Positions 5,536 through 14,021 of a stretch of DNA of 35,000 bases are shown here, piece after piece (positions within the stretch are counted from its first letter, which is position 1; the number at the start of each line of letters is the position of its first letter). The notes under the pieces are model-generated. The model was not told where the DNA came from. It did no database searches and worked only from the letters and a program-made list of their open reading frames with translations. The stretch covers positions 1 to 35,000 of the forward strand of contig JAWXAX010000074.1 in assembly GCA_034439735.1 (NCBI GenBank). Direction: 5' to 3'. Source of the stretch: Rhodothermales bacterium. GTDB taxonomy: Bacteria > Bacteroidota > Rhodothermia > Rhodothermales > JAHQVL01. The position numbers and the translations under genes were made by a program.

Positions 5536-7863
5536 ATGATGCGTTTGCCATTCACGGGTGCCGCCGCAGGGCTGCTCCTCGTTGTTGCTAGTATTGTAGC
5601 TTGCTCGGAAACAACCGCCGAGGCGCCTGCGAGCGGCCCCGCCGGCACGCTGGCTGCGCCTCCCACCATGGTCGTGGCTTCCCTGGACGACACACTCCCC
5701 ACCCGGCAGCAGCTATACGAACGCTTTTTCGAAACCCGCCAGCTGCTCGTCGTCTACGGCGCCGCGGATACCACCACGGAACAGGCCTATCGGCAGATGG
5801 CCCAACGGTCCCCCGGCCGGTGGCGGACGCTTCCAGACCTCAAGCGTGCGGAAGATGTGGTCGACCTTGCCGCCGGCGCTGTCTTGCTCGTCGGCACCCC
5901 TCGCTCGAATCCCCACATCGCCCGCATCGCCCACCAATTACCCGTTTCCTTCGAGGGGGAGACTTTCACCTTCGCCGGCACCCTCTACGACAGCCCCTCC
6001 GATGTGCTCACACTCGTGTTTCCCAACCCGGAGAACACCAACTACCCGCTGTTCTTGATCACCGGCAATCAGGACGCCGATGTCGCCGCCCAGGGACAGG
6101 GCCTCCTCCGGATGTACGACTACCAGGTCGTTCGCAACGGGAAACGAATCCGCCTCGGGCACTTCTCACAGGAGAGCGGTCGGCGCTGGATGCTCGATCC
6201 GCAGCAGGACTTCGACCTGCGGCTCGCCACCGCACCCATCGCCAAAATCGGCCCGATTCGCATCCATAGCGCCCCAGATGCCTTTTCCACGCAGCGGGTC
6301 GAGGCGCTCGTCGCCGGCCGTGAGGCCAGCATGGCCCGGCTCGCGGGACGCCTCGGTGAGGCGGACACCTGGCCGGATGTAAATTACCACCTCTACCCCA
6401 GCCTCCAGCAGAAAGCGCTTGTTACGGACGACATGCGTCTTTCGCACCTCGACCCTGCAACGGGCGATGTACACGTCGCCCTCCAGGAATCCATCGGGCT
6501 CGGAGGCGACGTCACGGGGATCGAGATTGCCTCTATCCTCAATCGTGTCCTTGGGGCGCCGGCCTATCGTGCATTTGAGGATGGAGTTCGGATAGCTGTG
6601 GAGGCTTCATGGCACGGCCAGGAGGCGCGCCTCTGGGCCGGCCGCATCGCACAAGCCGGCCTCGCTCCCACCCTCGACGACCTACTCGACGAACAGCGCT
6701 ACGCTGAATTCCCGGCGTTGCTGCGTGAACCCGTTGCCGCCGAACTGGCCGCCCTGCTGCTCGAGGATCCGGATTGGCGCAATCGCTATACGGACGGCTT
6801 TACCCCGGACGAACGTCAGCGACTAGCCGCGGCTCTCGCCCATCGGCTCGATGAGGCCGCTGACGCCTCCGGCCGGCAGCCCCTGCCGGCGCCAGTCCGC
6901 CCCCGGCCCAAGATGCTGAAGGGCTTCAATTTCGCCCACGAAGGGTATGGCATCGTCAATGGTTACGGTTCGCGATCGGCCGCGGAAGCGCTGGCCTACA
7001 CGCAAGGCATGGGCGCCAACGCGGTCACTATCATCCCCTATTCCTTCATCAACGACGCTAACGTCCCGCAACAGCTCCCAATCCCGACGTCCGCCGGCAG
7101 CGAAAACGACGAATCGGTGCTCCACGCGGTGCTCGAAGCGAAACGCCTCGGACTACACGTCACCATCAAGCCGCAGATCTGGCTGCGCGGCGGATGGCCC
7201 GGAGATATCGAAATGCTCAACGAAGCGGACTGGGAGACGTTTTTCCAGCATTACGAACGGTGGATCGGTCACTATGCCGTCATGTCCGAACTCTACGGCG
7301 TCGATATGCTCTGTGTCGGCACCGAGCTGAGCAAAACGACGCTCAGCCACCCCGACCGCTGGCGCACGATGACGGCCGAATGGAGGGCCCTGTACTCCGG
7401 GCCGATGGTCTATGCCTCTAACTGGGGTGAAGAATTTGAAAACCTCGAGTTCTGGGACGCCTTCGATTTCATCGCGGTGAACTCGTATTATCCCATCTGC
7501 GATAAAGATGCGCCCAGCGACCGCGATCTTCGTAAAGGAGCGGAGTCGGCGGTGAGCCGGCTCGCGGCGGTCCACCGGCGCCACAACAAGCCGATCATCA
7601 TCACCGAAATTGGTTATCCCAGCACGAGCATGCCGTGGAAAGCCCCCTGGCTCGAAAACCGTGAGTTGGGCGCCCACGTCGAAGACCAGGCGCGTTGCTA
7701 CGAAGCGATCTGCCGCGCGCTCGACGATCAGCCGTGGCTCCGCGGCATCTACTGGTGGAAGTGGCCCAGCTACCTGGATCGTGGCGGACCCGATGAACTC
7801 GGCTTCACGCCGAACGGAAAGCCGGCCGCCGACGTAGTAACGGCATGGTTTAATGCCTGGTAA
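5536..7863 (+). CDS. Lipoprotein with C-terminal GH113-like glycoside hydrolase domain
   Basis: A 775-residue protein exported as a lipoprotein: MMRLPFTGAAAGLLLVVASIVAC ends in the lipobox IVAC. Residues about 50-450 are a domain I cannot name (it opens LPTRQQLYERFFETRQLLVVYG). From about residue 458 (KGFNFAHEGYGIVNGYGS) the sequence follows the GH113 TIM-barrel pattern: IKPQIWLRGGWPG, then LCVGTELS with the likely acid/base Glu597, YASNWGEEFENLEFWDAFD, and IITEIGYPS with the likely nucleophile Glu691, ending GIYWWKWPSYLDRGG. GH113 enzymes known are beta-mannanases; the substrate here is inferred only. The ATG at 5536 has AGGAG about 7 bases upstream; the frame is open further up (to 5389) but overlaps the previous gene. 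Probably located at the cell envelope, acting on extracellular or periplasmic glycan. Confidence 0.85.
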   Translation: MMRLPFTGAAAGLLLVVASIVACSETTAEAPASGPAGTLAAPPTMVVASLDDTLPTRQQLYERFFETRQLLVVYGAADTTTEQAYRQMAQRSPGRWRTLPDLKRAEDVVDLAAGAVLLVGTPRSNPHIARIAHQLPVSFEGETFTFAGTLYDSPSDVLTLVFPNPENTNYPLFLITGNQDADVAAQGQGLLRMYDYQVVRNGKRIRLGHFSQESGRRWMLDPQQDFDLRLATAPIAKIGPIRIHSAPDAFSTQRVEALVAGREASMARLAGRLGEADTWPDVNYHLYPSLQQKALVTDDMRLSHLDPATGDVHVALQESIGLGGDVTGIEIASILNRVLGAPAYRAFEDGVRIAVEASWHGQEARLWAGRIAQAGLAPTLDDLLDEQRYAEFPALLREPVAAELAALLLEDPDWRNRYTDGFTPDERQRLAAALAHRLDEAADASGRQPLPAPVRPRPKMLKGFNFAHEGYGIVNGYGSRSAAEALAYTQGMGANAVTIIPYSFINDANVPQQLPIPTSAGSENDESVLHAVLEAKRLGLHVTIKPQIWLRGGWPGDIEMLNEADWETFFQHYERWIGHYAVMSELYGVDMLCVGTELSKTTLSHPDRWRTMTAEWRALYSGPMVYASNWGEEFENLEFWDAFDFIAVNSYYPICDKDAPSDRDLRKGAESAVSRLAAVHRRHNKPIIITEIGYPSTSMPWKAPWLENRELGAHVEDQARCYEAICRALDDQPWLRGIYWWKWPSYLDRGGPDELGFTPNGKPAADVVTAWFNAW

Positions 7864-7892
7864 ACCTGTTCATCCAGCCGGGGTGGCCGCTT

Positions 7893-8426
7893 ATGGATAA
7901 TGTTATGGAACCGATCGTCAACCGCGTCGCCGAAAGCGATATCGATGTCTTTAACCTCGAATCCCTGTGGGATGGTCGGCCGGTTCTCTCGGTTGATATC
8001 GCTCCCTTCCTGGATGAAGGTATCTTGCTGCGCGAAAAGCCGTTCCGCGACGCCGTTCGGACACACGATTGGACACCGTACGCCGGCGCGCACGTAGCCG
8101 TGTTCTGCTCGACGGACGCGATCGTACCAACCTGGGCGTTTATGCTCATCGGCTCCCGGCTCGAAGGCGTCGCCCATTCTGTGGCCATCGGCACCGCAGA
8201 CGAACTTCGGCGGGACTATTTCGTCCGGGCGCTCGAGGCCTTCGACTGGTCCGTGTACACGGATCGCATCGTGGTCGTCAAGGGCTGCGCGAGCCGGCTC
8301 GTCCCCGCCAATGCCTATGCCGTTGCCACCCAGCAACTCCAGCGTGTGGCCCGCAAGCTGATGTATGGTGAACCATGCTCGTCAGTGCCTTTATGGCGTC
8401 GGCCGGCGGCCACGGTTGGATCCTGA
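7893..8426 (+). CDS. DUF2480 family protein
   Basis: A 177-residue cytoplasmic protein of the DUF2480 family, found mainly in Bacteroidota and of unknown function. Recognisable parts are IVNRVAESDIDVFNLESLWDG, VLSVDIAPFLDEGILLREK, AVFCSTDAIVPTWAFMLIG and VVVKGCASRLVPANAYAVATQ. In this family a tail near KGCA..PVP is typically conserved. The ATG at 7893 is preceded by a purine-rich GGGGTGG. It sits 29 bases after the GH113-like gene and is probably in the same transcription unit. The Cys residues are suggestive of metal binding, but that is inference. Confidence 0.85.
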   Translation: MDNVMEPIVNRVAESDIDVFNLESLWDGRPVLSVDIAPFLDEGILLREKPFRDAVRTHDWTPYAGAHVAVFCSTDAIVPTWAFMLIGSRLEGVAHSVAIGTADELRRDYFVRALEAFDWSVYTDRIVVVKGCASRLVPANAYAVATQQLQRVARKLMYGEPCSSVPLWRRPAATVGS

Positions 8427-8485
8427 AGCCTCTTTTTTACCCGCCCGAAACGTCCCAGTACCCTGCTTAGACGAATACGCCGGCC

Positions 8486-9667
8486 ATGGAAGAGTCGATA
8501 CCACCCCTTTCGCCTGGCGGCACCTCCTCCGAAACGCCTCGTCTGAACCGCCTCGCGCGATGGCAACAGGCGCCGGCCGTTCGACGGACGCTCGCCTTCC
8601 GTAGACGCTACCGGCGCTGGGAACCCATGCTCTTCTTCTTTGGCGGCGTCACGTGGGATGGCGCTACCCTCCGGCGTATCGATGCGTGGGTCGACAGCGC
8701 GCTGCTCCTGACGTACATCCTGGTACTGGGAGGCTTGATCGTGGTGGCATTGTTCGCCGATCAGGACCGACTGTCTCACCCGAAGCTGCTGCGTTACCGA
8801 GAATGGTATCCCGCCGCCATCCAATTCTTGATGGGGGCGCTATTCAGCGCCTATTTCATCTTCTATTTCCAGAGCACATCGTTCCAGACGGAATCGGTGG
8901 TCTATCTCATCCTCCTCTTCGCGTTGCTTATCGGCAACGAGTTTCTCCGCGAACGGCTTATCAATCCCTATTTCCTCTTTGCACTCTACTTCCTGGCTTC
9001 AGCCACGTTTTTTACGTTTTTCCTGCCGGTTCTGACAAAAACGATGGGGTATGGGATGTTCTGGGTTAGCAGCCTTGCGAGTCTCGGGCTCCTCACCGGC
9101 ATGCTTTACGTGCTCTGGCGGCACCAGGTACTGCCCGATGTACGCGCCTACCCGGGGATCGCCGGCATCGTGCTGGGACTCTTCGCCCTGCTGCACCTCT
9201 TCTACATCCAGAACTGGATCCCCCCCGTTCCTATGGCCATCCGGGATAGTGGGATCTACCGGGGGATGCAGCGCGATAAGGATACCTTCGCCTTTAAGTA
9301 CGCGCGGCCGGCGTGGTATGCCTTCTGGCAAGATTACGACCGCACCTTTTCCTATAGCCCCGGCGACACGGTCTATTGCTTCTCCGCCGTATTCGCCCCC
9401 ACGGCATTCGACACGAAAGTCGCACACATCTGGTATCGCTTTGAAGAAGCCGATCAGCAATGGGCGCCGCGAGATACCATTCCTTTTCGCGTTTTGGGCG
9501 GACGCGATGATGGGTTTCGCGGCTATACCATGAAGCGTTTCGTCGAGCCCGGCGCCTGGCGCGTCGATGTAAAAACGGAGCACATGCGCACGCTCGGACG
9601 CATTCACTTCGATATCGTCGAGACCGGTGTGCCGGTCACGGATGTCATCTGGAAAATAGTCGATTAA
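8486..9667 (+). CDS. DUF2914 domain membrane protein
   Basis: A 393-residue inner-membrane protein. After a polar N-terminus (about 1-65) there are about six hydrophobic segments (residues about 71-91, 109-129, 138-152, 162-182, 188-211 and 222-241). The final part (from YCFSAVFAPTAFDTKVAHIWY to RTLGRIHFDIVE) matches the DUF2914 pattern: a small beta domain expected outside the membrane, with the KVAHIWYRF strand and WRVDVKTE near the end. Function is unknown. It follows the DUF2480 gene by 59 bases and precedes the SDR gene by 14, all on one strand. Confidence 0.82.
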   Translation: MEESIPPLSPGGTSSETPRLNRLARWQQAPAVRRTLAFRRRYRRWEPMLFFFGGVTWDGATLRRIDAWVDSALLLTYILVLGGLIVVALFADQDRLSHPKLLRYREWYPAAIQFLMGALFSAYFIFYFQSTSFQTESVVYLILLFALLIGNEFLRERLINPYFLFALYFLASATFFTFFLPVLTKTMGYGMFWVSSLASLGLLTGMLYVLWRHQVLPDVRAYPGIAGIVLGLFALLHLFYIQNWIPPVPMAIRDSGIYRGMQRDKDTFAFKYARPAWYAFWQDYDRTFSYSPGDTVYCFSAVFAPTAFDTKVAHIWYRFEEADQQWAPRDTIPFRVLGGRDDGFRGYTMKRFVEPGAWRVDVKTEHMRTLGRIHFDIVETGVPVTDVIWKIVD

Positions 9668-9681
9668 GAGGCACTTGCGGC

Positions 9682-10443
9682 ATGACCATCGATCTATCCG
9701 ATAAAACCGTTCTGGTGACGGGCGCCAGCCGCGGCATCGGGGCGGCGCTGGCGCGGGCACTCGCCGGCGCCGGCGCGCGCATCGGCGTCCATTACAACCG
9801 CCGACGCGATGAGGCCGAGCGCCTTGTGGCCTCGCTTGGTGGGGATCACCCGATCATCCAGGCCGACCTCGCCGACGCCCGCGCCTGCGTTCGGTTGTGG
9901 GACGAGGCGGTGCTTGCCCTCGGCCATGTCGATGTGCTGGTGAATAATGCCGGCGTCGCGCCGCTCATGGACCCCGGGGCGGAACTGGACGACTGGCTGC
10001 AAAACTGGGATCTGACCATGAGGGTGAATCTCCGCGCCGCGGAACTACTCTCCCGGCAGGCCGTCGCCCATTTCAGGCAATTACCCGGCGGCGGCCGGCT
10101 CATCCACATCGCATCGCGCGCGGCGTTCCGTGGCGACCAACCCGAATACATCACCTACGCGGCGTCGAAAGCCGGCATGGTCGCGCTCTCCCGGTCAATT
10201 GCACGCGCCTACGGCAAAGAAGGTGTGCGCTCCTTCATCGTGGCGCCAGGCTTTACACGCACGGAAATGGCGCAAGAGTTTATCGATGTGTATGGCGAGG
10301 CGCACGTCATCAAGGACCTCGCCCTCGAACGCCTCACCGAGCCGGAAGACATCGCCCCGATCGTGGTCCTGCTGGCCAGCGGGCTCGCCGATCACGCGAC
10401 GGGCACAAGCATCGACATAAACGCCGGCAGCTACGTGCGGTGA
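9682..10443 (+). CDS. SDR family oxidoreductase (FabG-like)
   Basis: A 253-residue short-chain dehydrogenase/reductase with NAD(P)H as cofactor. The Rossmann motif is TGASRGIGAAL; NNAG is at the end of strand 4; the catalytic Ser is in IASRAAF; and the Tyr/Lys pair is YAASKAG. The C-terminal GTSIDINAGSYVR is like 3-oxoacyl-ACP reductases. HYNRRRDEAE after strand 2 (no Asp at the strand-2 end, basic residues after it) suggests NADP. Substrate cannot be told from sequence; no other fatty-acid genes are adjacent. ATG 9682 has AAGAGG upstream. It ends 16 bases from a convergent reverse-strand gene. Confidence 0.9.
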   Translation: MTIDLSDKTVLVTGASRGIGAALARALAGAGARIGVHYNRRRDEAERLVASLGGDHPIIQADLADARACVRLWDEAVLALGHVDVLVNNAGVAPLMDPGAELDDWLQNWDLTMRVNLRAAELLSRQAVAHFRQLPGGGRLIHIASRAAFRGDQPEYITYAASKAGMVALSRSIARAYGKEGVRSFIVAPGFTRTEMAQEFIDVYGEAHVIKDLALERLTEPEDIAPIVVLLASGLADHATGTSIDINAGSYVR

Positions 10444-10459
10444 CGATGGTGCGTCCAGG

Positions 10460-10729
10460 TTAACGCGCGGGTACGGGGCTGAACTGCAGCAGATAGATGA
10501 TCTGCGCGGCCTCGTCGGCCATGCGCTGATGGTCGAAGCGGGAGGTGAGCCATTCTTCCCAGTACACTTGTTCTTCCTGGGTCGCGCGGCTCAAGACCCA
10601 GTTGCGGAACGAGTCGTTGACGAGAAGCGCTTCCAGCGTCTCGGAGGGACGTAGCCGTTCCGAGCGTGGCGTAGATGAGTCGGATAAGGTCGATGGTATC
10701 ACTGGATTGCGGGCGGGGAGCCGATCCAA
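10460..10729 (-). pseudogene. Orphan FecR N-terminal-like (DUF4880) fragment
   Basis: The reverse frame encodes an 89-residue peptide whose second half (LVNDSFRNWVLSRATQEEQ, VYWEEWLTS, ADEAAQIIYLLQFS) resembles the N-terminal, sigma-binding part of FecR-type anti-sigma factors. The membrane helix and FecR signalling domain that should follow are missing; the stop comes directly after this part, and the convergent SDR gene ends 16 bases further on. No sigma factor gene is next to it. The start is unclear: only TTG 10729 and GTG codons are available, and an alternate frame (ATG at 10741) carries a protein-like SSDTIDLIRLIYAT, so a frameshift near 10670 is possible. It may be a gene remnant or a small stand-alone regulator. 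Confidence 0.4.
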
Positions 10730-10816
10730 CGGAGTGGGGCATGTCAGCGTCTACCCAACAACCATACCACACCGAGATGTAGGATGTGACGGGAGTGTGT
10801 GGCGGATGTCCCCATT

Positions 10817-12916
10817 TTATCCAATCCGTGAATAACCCATGCTCTGGCCGGCATAAAACGCCTGGAAAAACGACCTGAGGTCGGCGTGGTCATCCGCTCG
10901 AAGGTGTGGATCGTCGCGAAGGAGGGACTGGACGGCCTCGCGGGCCTTGACGAGCAGGTCGATGTCCACGGTGATGTCTGCTATTTTGAGATCGGGCAGG
11001 CCGCTCTGTCTCGTGCCAAAAAAATCGCCGGCGCCACGGAGCCTCAAATCCGCCTCGCTGATCTGAAACCCGTCGGTGGTTGCCACCATGGTTTCGAGGC
11101 GTTGCTCCGCCTCGGCCGTGCGCTTCACGTCCGCCATGAGAATGCAATAACTCTGCGCCCCGCCCCGGCCCACGCGGCCCCGTAGCTGGTGCAACTGGCT
11201 GAGCCCGAACCGCTCGGCGTGTTCGATGAGCATCACCGTGGCGTTCGGCACATCCACTCCGACCTCGATGACGGTGGTCGCGACGAGGAGGTCTGCCTCC
11301 CCCTTTTTGAAGCGATCCATCGCTTCTTCCTTCTCATAGGGCAACATCCGGCCGTGCACCATCTCGGCCTTGTAAGGGCGAAATTCCTGGAGGATCTGCT
11401 GATAGCCTGTCTCGGCGTCCTTAAGGTCCAGCTTTTCGCTCTCTTCGACCAGGGGGTAGACGATATAACACTGCCGGCCCTCGCGCAGCTGCTCGCGAAT
11501 AAACGCGTACACTTCGCCGCGCCGCGGCTCGGTGCGCAGCCAGGTCTCAATCGGTTTGCGCCCCGCCGGCAGCTCGTTCATAATCGTCACATCCAGGTCG
11601 CCATACAGGGTCATGGCCAGCGAGCGCGGGATCGGTGTGGCAGTCATCAGCAGCATATGCGGGTTTTCGCCCTTGCTCATCATCTCCGCGCGCTGCAGTA
11701 CCCCGAATCGGTGCTGCTCGTCGACGATGGCCATTCCGAGCTTTTGAAAAACGATCCGCTCCTGGATCACGGCGTGGGTGCCCACGGCCACCTGGGCGCG
11801 GCCCTCGGCCAGATCAGCCAGAATCTCTTCGCGCAGCACCTTCCGCTGCCCTCCGATGAGCAGCCGCGTCTCCACACCAAGCGGCTCCAGATAGCTGCGC
11901 AGATTGGCATAATGCTGCTCCACCAGGATTTCCGTCGGCGCCATGAAGGCGCTCTGGTAGCCGTTGTCCAGTGCGTGCAGCATCGCCGCGATCGCGACGA
12001 CCGTTTTCCCGCTCCCCACGTCGCCCTGAATCAACCGGTTCATCTGGACGCCCGAGGCCGTATCGACGAACACGTCGTCCAGGGCGCGTTGTTGGGCGCC
12101 AGTGAGGGTGAACGGGAGTACCTCGTCGATGAACCTCCGCATGTAGTCGCCGCCCCGGCTCAGGATAGGGCCGGCCACTTCCTGACGGCCCTGCCGCGTG
12201 ATGCCGAGCATCAGCTGGATGAACAGCAATTCCTCGAATTTGAGCCGCTCGCGGGCCTGCGCGAGCTCCCCCTGGTTTTTAGGGAAGTGAATGGCGCGGA
12301 GGGCAACGCGCCCGTCGATCAACCCGAACTGGTCGCGCATCCACGCCGGCAGGATATCGGGCAATTCCAGGCCCGACTCCTTAAAAAACGTATGGATGAC
12401 CCGCCGGAACGTCCGGCTCGTCAGACCGGCACGGTCGAACGCCGCGCCGCCTGGATACAGGGCGATGATACGTCCCGTGTCCAGCGCCGCCCCCTCTTCG
12501 TCCAACTTGTCAAAGTCGGGATGCGTCATCGACAATTGCCGGCCAAACGCCTGCACCTTGCCGTGGAACGCGACACGTTCGCCCTGTTTGAACACGCGTC
12601 CGATCCAGCCCACACGCTGGAACCACACACACTTAAGCCGCCCGCCCTCGCTGTCTTCCAGGGTCAGCTCGAAGCGTTTGACCTTGCCGCCGGGTAGGGT
12701 GCCCATTGTCACCACACGGCCCACGACCGTGGCCGAACCCATGGTGGGGTCGAGCTGACGGATCGGGACGATGGTCGACCGATCGAGGTAGCGGCGCGGA
12801 AAATAATGCAACAGGTCCCGCACCGTATGCATGCCGGCATCGGCCAGCACCTCGGCCTTGCGCGGACCGAGCCCTGGGACAAACTGGAGCGGGCCGGTAA
12901 AAATGTCGATGGGCAT
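10817..12916 (-). CDS. recG: ATP-dependent DNA helicase RecG
   Basis: Branch-migration helicase that remodels stalled forks and Holliday junctions. The 699 residues match the usual length. The N-terminal part ([29 protein letters not shown]) is the wedge/OB region. Helicase motifs follow: [15 protein letters not shown] (Walker A), [15 protein letters not shown] (motif II, DEQH), [13 protein letters not shown], and [15 protein letters not shown]. The C-terminal [16 protein letters not shown] is a RecG signature. ATG 12916 is chosen; the frame runs further upstream to 13003 but would overlap yqgE. The gap to yqgE is only 8 bases, so the two are probably cotranscribed and coupled. Confidence 0.97.
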   Translation of the reverse strand: MPIDIFTGPLQFVPGLGPRKAEVLADAGMHTVRDLLHYFPRRYLDRSTIVPIRQLDPTMGSATVVGRVVTMGTLPGGKVKRFELTLEDSEGGRLKCVWFQRVGWIGRVFKQGERVAFHGKVQAFGRQLSMTHPDFDKLDEEGAALDTGRIIALYPGGAAFDRAGLTSRTFRRVIHTFFKESGLELPDILPAWMRDQFGLIDGRVALRAIHFPKNQGELAQARERLKFEELLFIQLMLGITRQGRQEVAGPILSRGGDYMRRFIDEVLPFTLTGAQQRALDDVFVDTASGVQMNRLIQGDVGSGKTVVAIAAMLHALDNGYQSAFMAPTEILVEQHYANLRSYLEPLGVETRLLIGGQRKVLREEILADLAEGRAQVAVGTHAVIQERIVFQKLGMAIVDEQHRFGVLQRAEMMSKGENPHMLLMTATPIPRSLAMTLYGDLDVTIMNELPAGRKPIETWLRTEPRRGEVYAFIREQLREGRQCYIVYPLVEESEKLDLKDAETGYQQILQEFRPYKAEMVHGRMLPYEKEEAMDRFKKGEADLLVATTVIEVGVDVPNATVMLIEHAERFGLSQLHQLRGRVGRGGAQSYCILMADVKRTAEAEQRLETMVATTDGFQISEADLRLRGAGDFFGTRQSGLPDLKIADITVDIDLLVKAREAVQSLLRDDPHLRADDHADLRSFFQAFYAGQSMGYSRIG

Positions 12917-12924
12917 GGTGAGGG

Positions 12925-13488
12925 CTAGTTCATCCGCGGGTCTTCGGGATAATTCGCCAGCAGCGCGAATTCTCCGCCGAGCCGGCGCAACGTGTCGCTC
13001 CACAGCCGCTTGGGCTCCGCGCTGAAGATCATAGACTCATCCGATATCGCCAGAATCCATCCTCCCTGTTCGATCTCGGTTTCCAGCTGACCGGGCGACC
13101 AGCCGGCGTAGCCAAGGAAAAAACGGAAATCGTCTTCGGAAGCCTCACGGGAGGCTAGTATTGCCTGAATCGCATCGAAATCCCCCCCCCAGTACACCTC
13201 CGAGACCACTTCGCGCGTCTCGCCCACGCGTGCGCCAATGCGATGGAGGACGTGCAGCGTATTCTGCAACACGGGCCCGCCCTGCGAAAGAAAACCGGTG
13301 TACCCGGTCATGCCGTCCACCACTTCGTTCAATTGCAGCGACAACGTGCGGTTCAGAATAAGCCCAAAGCTGCCTTCCGCACCATGTTCACATAGGAGGA
13401 TAATCGTGCGTTTGAAGTTAGGGTCATCCATCATCGGCGGTGCGATGAGGAGGACGCCGGTGGCGGGGGTAAGTTCGGAGTTCGCCAT
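12925..13488 (-). CDS. YqgE/AlgH family protein
   Basis: A 187-residue protein of the UPF0301 (YqgE/AlgH) family, of uncertain biochemical role. Typical parts are [64 protein letters not shown] and [25 protein letters not shown] 13488 begins 10 residues before the conserved first strand. A GTG at 13524 would add 12 residues. It lies between a conserved helical gene (80 bases upstream) and recG (8 bases downstream) in a reverse-strand unit. Confidence 0.93.
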   Translation of the reverse strand: MANSELTPATGVLLIAPPMMDDPNFKRTIILLCEHGAEGSFGLILNRTLSLQLNEVVDGMTGYTGFLSQGGPVLQNTLHVLHRIGARVGETREVVSEVYWGGDFDAIQAILASREASEDDFRFFLGYAGWSPGQLETEIEQGGWILAISDESMIFSAEPKRLWSDTLRRLGGEFALLANYPEDPRMN

Positions 13489-13568
13489 ACGCTCAAGCAG
13501 GCTCTGAAGCGATTCGGTGGACACACGCCTGAGGGCATTACGCCCCTTCAGCGGGAAATATCCATCGG

Positions 13569-13997
13569 CTATTCCTTGCTGAATTCCTTTTGGAGAGCGG
13601 TATACGCCCCCACCCACCAATCGGCATCACGTGTCATTTGCACGATCGTGATGTCATTAAAATAGGGAACGAGGCCGACGAGGATCTCCGGGATCACATG
13701 CCACTTCTTCGTGCGAACACTCTTCGTCAACTTCTCGGCCGCGGTGCGGCTCCAGCGCCATTTCTCCCGAAGCGTCTCCGCCTTCTTCCAGTAATTTCGG
13801 TCGTCCCAGGCGAGGGCGCTTTCGTCAATCGATTTGTAGATCCCGCGCAGATTAATAATGAGAAACGCCAGCATATCCAGCGCCTCGTCGTCGAAGCCGT
13901 TCCGTTGCGCAAGGAGGCGCAGGACTTCGGCGCAACTGCGCATCTGCGCGTTGCGGACCTTGGCCGGCGTGTCCCCGGTGCTGATGATACGGGTCAT
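13569..13997 (-). CDS. Conserved helical hypothetical protein, 142 residues
   Basis: The product is mostly helical by composition (AQMRSCAEVLRLLAQRN, ALDMLAFLIINLRGIYKSID, NYWKKAETLREKWRWS) with many Trp, Lys and Arg residues and no signal peptide. I do not recognise a family. ATG 13997 starts MTRIISTGDTPAKVRNAQ. The gene begins 24 bases from the stop of the secreted peptidase on the same strand and ends 80 bases before yqgE, so it likely belongs to the same transcription unit as yqgE-recG. Confidence 0.75.
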   Translation of the reverse strand: MTRIISTGDTPAKVRNAQMRSCAEVLRLLAQRNGFDDEALDMLAFLIINLRGIYKSIDESALAWDDRNYWKKAETLREKWRWSRTAAEKLTKSVRTKKWHVIPEILVGLVPYFNDITIVQMTRDADWWVGAYTALQKEFSKE

Positions 13998-14021
13998 GCG
14001 ATTCGTATTGAGTTCAGGGCG

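Noticed and set aside
11189-12697. 502-codon open frame on the forward strand within recG
   Set aside because: Antisense shadow of recG; no domain, and high His/Leu/Gln content typical of a mirrored GC-rich gene.
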